A DNA stretch of 64,000 nucleotides from Arachnia rubra (GTDB lineage Bacteria; Actinomycetota; Actinomycetes; Propionibacteriales; Propionibacteriaceae): positions 1,612,001 to 1,676,000 of the forward strand of contig NZ_AP024463.1 of assembly GCF_019973735.1 (NCBI RefSeq). The letters are read 5' to 3'. Below are positions 59,987-64,000 of the stretch, piece by piece. Each line of letters starts with the position of its first letter. Positions within the stretch are counted from its first letter, which is position 1. Under the pieces are notes generated by a model that was given only the letters and a program-made list of their open reading frames with translations, was not told where the DNA came from and did not search any database. The position numbers and the translations under genes are program-made.

Positions 59987-60751
59987 ATGTCGGCACCGGG
60001 CATAGTGCTTGTCGCACGCGGTGACGACGACCCAGCGGTGCGGGCTTCCTTTGACGTCGTGATAGGTCACCTGACGAGCCTCCGCCCTGACTTGAAGGTG
60101 GGTCTCGGCCTCCTGAACAGCAACACCCCGACCGTTCATGAGGCTGTCACATCCCTAGCAGCCACCGGGATCGAGGAGATCGCCATGGTCCCGATGGATC
60201 TCGTGTCGGCCACAGACCACTCCCCCGTGCTGGGCCATGCCCGTGACGAGGTTGAGGCCGCGCACCCTGGGCTCAGCATCGTCATCGCGAGGCCTATCGG
60301 CCCGGATATCGATTTGCTGAATGTCCTGGACGCGAAGCTCCGCGATGCCCTACATCGTGCGAATGCAGTGGAAGTGGATGCTTTGGTCTTGGCCTGCCCT
60401 GATGGTGGAGATATGCGCGGCAGCTCTCTGCTCGCACGCCGCGCCAGGCAGTGGGGGGCACACCACAGGCTTCCCGTGCAGCTGGCCCAGAACGACATCA
60501 CCGGCCGTGCGACTGCGATCGCCATCAATGCCCTGCGTTCCCAAGGGCGCCGTAACATTGCCGTCGGATCGCTGTTTCTGACGTCAGGGCCAGTTTTCCG
60601 TGTCCACCAGCAGACCGCGATCAGGGCAGGCGCCTTGGCTGTGACCTCCCCGATAACAGAAGATCCGAGAGTGACCGAGCTGATCCTGGCGCGCTACGCA
60701 TTCGCGGCCATGCGGCTGCTGGACATCGACCCTCACGAGGATGGAACATGA
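59987..60751 (+). CDS. CbiX/sirohydrochlorin chelatase-like protein
   Basis: A 254-residue protein that looks like two tandem CbiX/SirB-type halves: IVLVARGDDDPAVRASFDVVIGHL and, after about residue 130, VDALVLACPDGGDMRGSSLLARRA. In true chelatases the first motif is GHGSRD with a metal-binding His; here it reads ARGDDD, and the second also lacks His. A His remains in SATDHSPVLGHA. It may therefore be a non-chelatase or use other ligands. AGGAGG eight bases upstream fixes ATG 59987. It overlaps msrB by 4 bases. Confidence 0.75.
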   Translation: MSAPGIVLVARGDDDPAVRASFDVVIGHLTSLRPDLKVGLGLLNSNTPTVHEAVTSLAATGIEEIAMVPMDLVSATDHSPVLGHARDEVEAAHPGLSIVIARPIGPDIDLLNVLDAKLRDALHRANAVEVDALVLACPDGGDMRGSSLLARRARQWGAHHRLPVQLAQNDITGRATAIAINALRSQGRRNIAVGSLFLTSGPVFRVHQQTAIRAGALAVTSPITEDPRVTELILARYAFAAMRLLDIDPHEDGT

Positions 60752-61188
60752 CGGAGTACTTCCCACTCGACCTGCCCGATCAGGAATGGCGGAAGCGACT
60801 GGACGATCTCGAATACCACGTGTTGCGGGAATCCGGAACAGAACCTCCCTTCACTGGCGAATACACCGATACCACCTCCACTGGTGTCTATGAATGCCGG
60901 GCCTGCGGAACCGAGCTGTTCCGTAGCGAGGCGAAATTTGCCTCTCATTGTGGCTGGCCAAGTTTCTTCGAGCCACTTGCTGGGGACCGCGTCATCTACC
61001 TGGAAGACCGCTCTATCCCCGGCCGCCCCAGAGTCGAGGTCCGGTGCAGGGCCTGCAATTCCCACTTGGGGCATGTCTTCCACGGCGAGGGATACGACAC
61101 GCCCACAGATGACCGGTATTGCATAAACTCAGTCTGCTTGCGACTTGTACCGGCGCGCCATCAAACCAGCTCGGGCGAAGACACATAG
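60748..61188 (+). CDS. msrB: Peptide-methionine (R)-S-oxide reductase
   Basis: Repairs R-methionine sulfoxide in proteins. The 146-residue protein has zinc pairs CRACG and CRACNSH, the block FRSEAKFASHCGWPSFFEPL, HLGHVFHGEGY, and the catalytic Cys125 in RYCINSVCL. A Cys in place of the usual small residue after INSV may serve as an extra thiol. The start overlaps the CbiX-like gene (ATGA). Confidence 0.95.
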   Translation: MTEYFPLDLPDQEWRKRLDDLEYHVLRESGTEPPFTGEYTDTTSTGVYECRACGTELFRSEAKFASHCGWPSFFEPLAGDRVIYLEDRSIPGRPRVEVRCRACNSHLGHVFHGEGYDTPTDDRYCINSVCLRLVPARHQTSSGEDT

Positions 61189-61191
61189 GCT
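61186..61191 (+). promoter_or_regulatory. Putative -10 box (TAGGCT) for the DUF3000 gene
   Basis: TAGGCT overlaps the msrB stop and lies seven bases before GTG 61199, again without a ribosome binding site. Confidence 0.4.
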
Positions 61192-61198
61192 CACTTCT

Positions 61199-61771
61199 GT
61201 GACTCTCGCTTCTCCCAGCATGGCCGACCCTGAGTTCCAGCATGCACTGGAAGAATTCGCCACCATGCAGTGGCGTTCTGGGATCAAAGCCGAGGAGATT
61301 GGCTCTCCCCAACGGATCGCCCCGTTCTCGATAGCCATGGCGCTGGACTTCGTCGAGGATGACGAGGAGCTGGGCACCGGTCGCCTGATACTACTTCACG
61401 ATCCCTCGGGAAACGAGAACTGGGAGGGTCGTTTTCGGCTGGTCTCCTATGTGAGAGCTGAGGTTGACCAGGAGATGGTGACCGATCCACTGCTGCCTGA
61501 GGCGGCGTGGTCCTGGCTGACCGAGGCGCTGGCCAAATACCATGCGGCCCACCGAGCCCTGGCTGGAACGGTGACCGCTTCCTATGGGCATGGTTTCGGA
61601 GAGCTGCGGACACGCCAGGCCGAGGTCGAGGTCCGGGCCTCCTGGAGCCCGGTCCTGGATGCGAACCACAGGATCACCGTCCACCTCAGTGCCTGGCAGG
61701 ATCTGCTTGGACATATATCTGGGCGCCCTCCACTACCTCGTGGGGTGGTGCAGTTCCCGGGGCGTGCATGA
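61199..61771 (+). CDS. DUF3000 family protein (Rv2680-like)
   Basis: A 190-residue protein of unknown function, conserved in actinobacteria next to ribonuclease D. Segments include FATMQWRSGIKAEEIGSPQRIAPFSIAMAL and a C-terminal beta-rich part with ASYGHGFGELRTRQAEVEVRASWSP. No signal peptide or membrane helix is visible. GTG 61199 was chosen because of the -10 box; ATG 61220 is possible. It overlaps rnd by 4 bases (ATGA). Confidence 0.82.
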   Translation: MTLASPSMADPEFQHALEEFATMQWRSGIKAEEIGSPQRIAPFSIAMALDFVEDDEELGTGRLILLHDPSGNENWEGRFRLVSYVRAEVDQEMVTDPLLPEAAWSWLTEALAKYHAAHRALAGTVTASYGHGFGELRTRQAEVEVRASWSPVLDANHRITVHLSAWQDLLGHISGRPPLPRGVVQFPGRA

Positions 61772-62985
61772 GCGATTTCGTCGAGCAGTCACGAGAACCC
61801 CTACGGCCTGTGGTGGAGACCTCTGGGCATTTCGACGAGTGTCTCTCCGCTCTCTCCACAGCAACCGGTCCCGTCGCATTCGACGCGGAACGTGCCCACG
61901 GGCACCGGTACTGGCCGAAAGCTTATCTGTTCCAGATCCGCAGGCAAGGCGCCGGGACCTGGCTGATTGATCCCATTGCCCTGGAGCAGGCTCCAGCGAG
62001 GCTCAGCGATCTCGTCAGCGCCTGCTCGGACGCCCCATGGGTCATTCACGCGGCCTCACAGGACCTGCCGTGCATGACCGAAGTGGGTGTGCGGCCGCCG
62101 TATCTCTTCGACACCGAACTGTCTGCCCGGCTACTTGGAGAGCCATCGGTCGGACTCGCTGCCCTGCTGGAGGCCAAACTCGGTATCCGGTTGCGCAAAG
62201 CTCATTCGGCAGCTAACTGGGCCACCCGCCCGCTGCCTACTTCCTGGCTGATCTACGCGGCCTTGGATGTCGACTACCTGCTTGAACTGGCTGATGTCCT
62301 GAACACGGAGCTGACCGCCAGCGGGCGTCTTTCCTGGGCCCGGGAGGAATTCGCATACACGCTGGACCTGTTCACCACCCCCTCTGCTCCCCGGAAGGAG
62401 CCGTGGCGACGCCTTTCAGGGCTGCAGGGGTTGAGACATCCGGTACAGCTTGCCGTAGCCCGGGCGCTCTGGCAGGAACGAGAGGCTATCGCCCAGCAGA
62501 AGGACCGTCCCCCCTCCCGGATACTACCTGACGCCGCGATAGTGGGTATTGCATCGAAAGCAGACAAGGAGAGTCCTCTACCAGACGCACCGACGTTGGC
62601 CGGCGTTCCTGGATTCCGCTCCAGGAACGCCGGAAGATACCGGGCGCACTGGAGTCGGGCCCTGGAGTCAGTCTCTAGGATGTCCCCGGATGATTACCCG
62701 CAGCGCCGCCCGGAGGCGACTGGGATACCGCAGCCACGTTCCTGGGAACGTAGCCATCCGGATCGCTGGGTCTTCTGGAAGAAGGCCCGCGCCGCTGTGG
62801 ACGCATTGGCTGGCGAACTTGGCATCCAGCCGAGCCTCGTGATCTCCTCCGCCACTTTGTCCACCTGTATCTACGAATGGGAGGAAGGACAGGACTTCCG
62901 GGAGGCTCTCGCCGGGTTAGGGGTGCGGGACTGGCAGGTGGAGTTCCTGGTGCCGCTGTTGAACAAGTGCCTTCAAGACGGCTGA
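61768..62985 (+). CDS. rnd: Ribonuclease D (3'-5' exoribonuclease with HRDC domain)
   Basis: A 405-residue DEDDy exonuclease for tRNA and stable RNA 3' processing. The catalytic acids are in VAFDAERAHG (Asp-x-Glu), HAASQDLPCM (Asp), and YAALDVDYLLEL (Tyr and Asp). HRDC helices follow from about residue 210 (PWRRLSGLQGLRHPVQLAVARALWQEREAIAQ). The DUF3000-rnd-dxs order is the same as Rv2680-Rv2681-Rv2682c. Its end overlaps convergent dxs by 13 bases. Confidence 0.93.
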   Translation: MSDFVEQSREPLRPVVETSGHFDECLSALSTATGPVAFDAERAHGHRYWPKAYLFQIRRQGAGTWLIDPIALEQAPARLSDLVSACSDAPWVIHAASQDLPCMTEVGVRPPYLFDTELSARLLGEPSVGLAALLEAKLGIRLRKAHSAANWATRPLPTSWLIYAALDVDYLLELADVLNTELTASGRLSWAREEFAYTLDLFTTPSAPRKEPWRRLSGLQGLRHPVQLAVARALWQEREAIAQQKDRPPSRILPDAAIVGIASKADKESPLPDAPTLAGVPGFRSRNAGRYRAHWSRALESVSRMSPDDYPQRRPEATGIPQPRSWERSHPDRWVFWKKARAAVDALAGELGIQPSLVISSATLSTCIYEWEEGQDFREALAGLGVRDWQVEFLVPLLNKCLQDG

Positions 62986-64000
62986 GCCGCAGGCAAATCC
63001 TGGGCACGTACCACCATCTCAAGCACACTACGCGCAATGTCGCTGGAGGTCAGGCGTAGCTCGGCCAGTATCTCGTCGCGGGTGCCCTGGCTCAGGAATC
63101 GCTGCTCGATACCGAAGGCCAGCATCCTTACGCCAGGTGCATGATCAGCCAGCTTAGCTCTCAGTCGTTCTCCTAGCCCTCCGGCCATAAGACCATCCTC
63201 AATACTGACCACCAGGTCATACCTGGACGCCAGGCGAAGCAGCTCGGGGCTGAGAGGAAGGCACCAGATCGGGTCCGCGACACAACAGGCGACCCCCTCC
63301 GCCGCAAGTTTCTCAGCCACCTCAAGCCCTAAGCCCGCGAACTGACCGTAGCCTATGATCAGCAGCCGCGCACCGGCATCAATGCGCAGCAAATCCACCT
63401 GGTCTCGTCCCAGGCCCCGGGTCGCTATGGCTGGTATCTCGTCTGGGAGTCGTTCCTTGGAGTAACGCAACACCGTTGGAGCGTCCTGGACTGTCACTGC
63501 TCGCTCCAGTGCGGCAACCAGCCGCGGCTGATCCCGCGGAGCTGAGATCTCGATGCCGGGAACCAGGCCAAACAACGAGAGATCCCACATGCCGTTGTGG
63601 CTTGGCCCATCTGTCCCAGTGATCCCAGCCCGGTCCAGCGCGAAGGTAACCCCTTCGCCGTGCAGGGCCACGTCCATCAGAACCTGATCGAAGGCCCGGT
63701 TTAAAAAGGTGGCGTACACCGCGACCACGGGGTGTAAACCCGTTCTGGCCAGGCCAGACGCGGAGGCCACTGCGTGCTGCTCTGCGATCCCGACGTCGAA
63801 GACCCGGTCGGGGAAAGCCGCCGCGAACCGGCCGAGCCCCGTGGGATACAGCATGGCAGCTGTGATGGCCACGACATCCGGCCTGCGTTCCCCGATCCGC
63901 ACCATGGCCTCGCTGAAGGCATCAGTCCAAGTTGCCTGAACGGCATCGCTGAGCGGTTGGCCAGTCACCTCATCAATCTTCCCGATGGCGTGGAATTGAT
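62973..64000 (-). CDS. dxs: 1-deoxy-D-xylulose-5-phosphate synthase, C-terminal part (5' cut by window edge)
   Basis: The first enzyme of the MEP isoprenoid pathway, using thiamine diphosphate to join pyruvate and glyceraldehyde-3-phosphate. The frame runs through the window edge; 341 of about 640 residues are present. Visible are AIGKIDEVTGQPL, the transketolase middle domain with FPDRVFDVGIAEQHAVASASGLA (catalytic Glu), and YATFLNRAFDQVLMDVALH. The C-terminal domain has YDLVVSIEDGLMAGGLG. The ThDP-binding N-terminal domain lies outside. Confidence 0.96.
   Translation of the reverse strand, partial: QFHAIGKIDEVTGQPLSDAVQATWTDAFSEAMVRIGERRPDVVAITAAMLYPTGLGRFAAAFPDRVFDVGIAEQHAVASASGLARTGLHPVVAVYATFLNRAFDQVLMDVALHGEGVTFALDRAGITGTDGPSHNGMWDLSLFGLVPGIEISAPRDQPRLVAALERAVTVQDAPTVLRYSKERLPDEIPAIATRGLGRDQVDLLRIDAGARLLIIGYGQFAGLGLEVAEKLAAEGVACCVADPIWCLPLSPELLRLASRYDLVVSIEDGLMAGGLGERLRAKLADHAPGVRMLAFGIEQRFLSQGTRDEILAELRLTSSDIARSVLEMVVRAQDLPAAQPS

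Overview
The window is a high-GC stretch of an actinobacterial chromosome, almost fully coding. It is most consistent with a member of the Propionibacteriaceae. The strongest pointers are a pyrophosphate-type phosphofructokinase closely resembling the Propionibacterium enzyme (48149-49369), RbpA, a helicase-defective PriA, and gene orders shared with Mycobacterium: fmt-rsmB-rpe; lnt-ppm1-fxsA with convergent rbpA; pgsA2-DUF881-sbp-DUF881-FHA-MerR-DUF151-MerR; DUF3000-rnd with convergent dxs. These comparisons are from memory; no search was run. No rRNA, CRISPR array, insertion sequence or prophage was seen.

Layout. 1-6335: translation and methionine housekeeping (metK fragment, priA, fmt, rsmB, rpe, PAC2 protein). 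6390-11875: a sortase-assembled pilus operon (large GEVED/CnaB tip protein, major pilin, class C sortase). 11894-21272: nudC, metH, HAD phosphatase, trmI, tyrA, cmk, a NIF3-like small protein and der. 21306-26895: a frameshifted NAD(P)-binding protein, L-lactate dehydrogenase, brnQ, tRNA-Pro and an L,D-transpeptidase lipoprotein. 26944-32695: a six-gene Mrp Na+/H+ antiporter operon. 32721-37287: metX-metW, lnt, ppm1, fxsA. 37268-42385: rbpA, a glycerophosphodiesterase, pyridoxal kinase, an HTH-MurA fusion and lpd.

42411-49937: a Cys-rich microprotein coupled to an atypical CsoR-family repressor, an Eis-like acetyltransferase, YggS, an amidohydrolase, a YciO protein, two orphan TadE-like proteins, PPi-phosphofructokinase and a decayed YihY/BrkB gene. 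49957-57408: a long minus-strand block of regulators, envelope proteins, a HIT protein and thrS. 57591-64000: a small GNAT, a Gly-Cys-Val tRNA cluster, succinate-semialdehyde dehydrogenase, tRNA-Val, a CbiX-like protein, msrB, DUF3000, rnd and the 3' part of dxs.

Most likely under-described element: the microprotein/CsoR-like pair with a GC-tract operator overlapping a perfect TATAAT box. Next are the HTH-MurA fusion, with a palindrome in its divergent promoter region, and a recurring TAnnnT box 6-8 bases before start codons that suggests widespread leaderless transcription.
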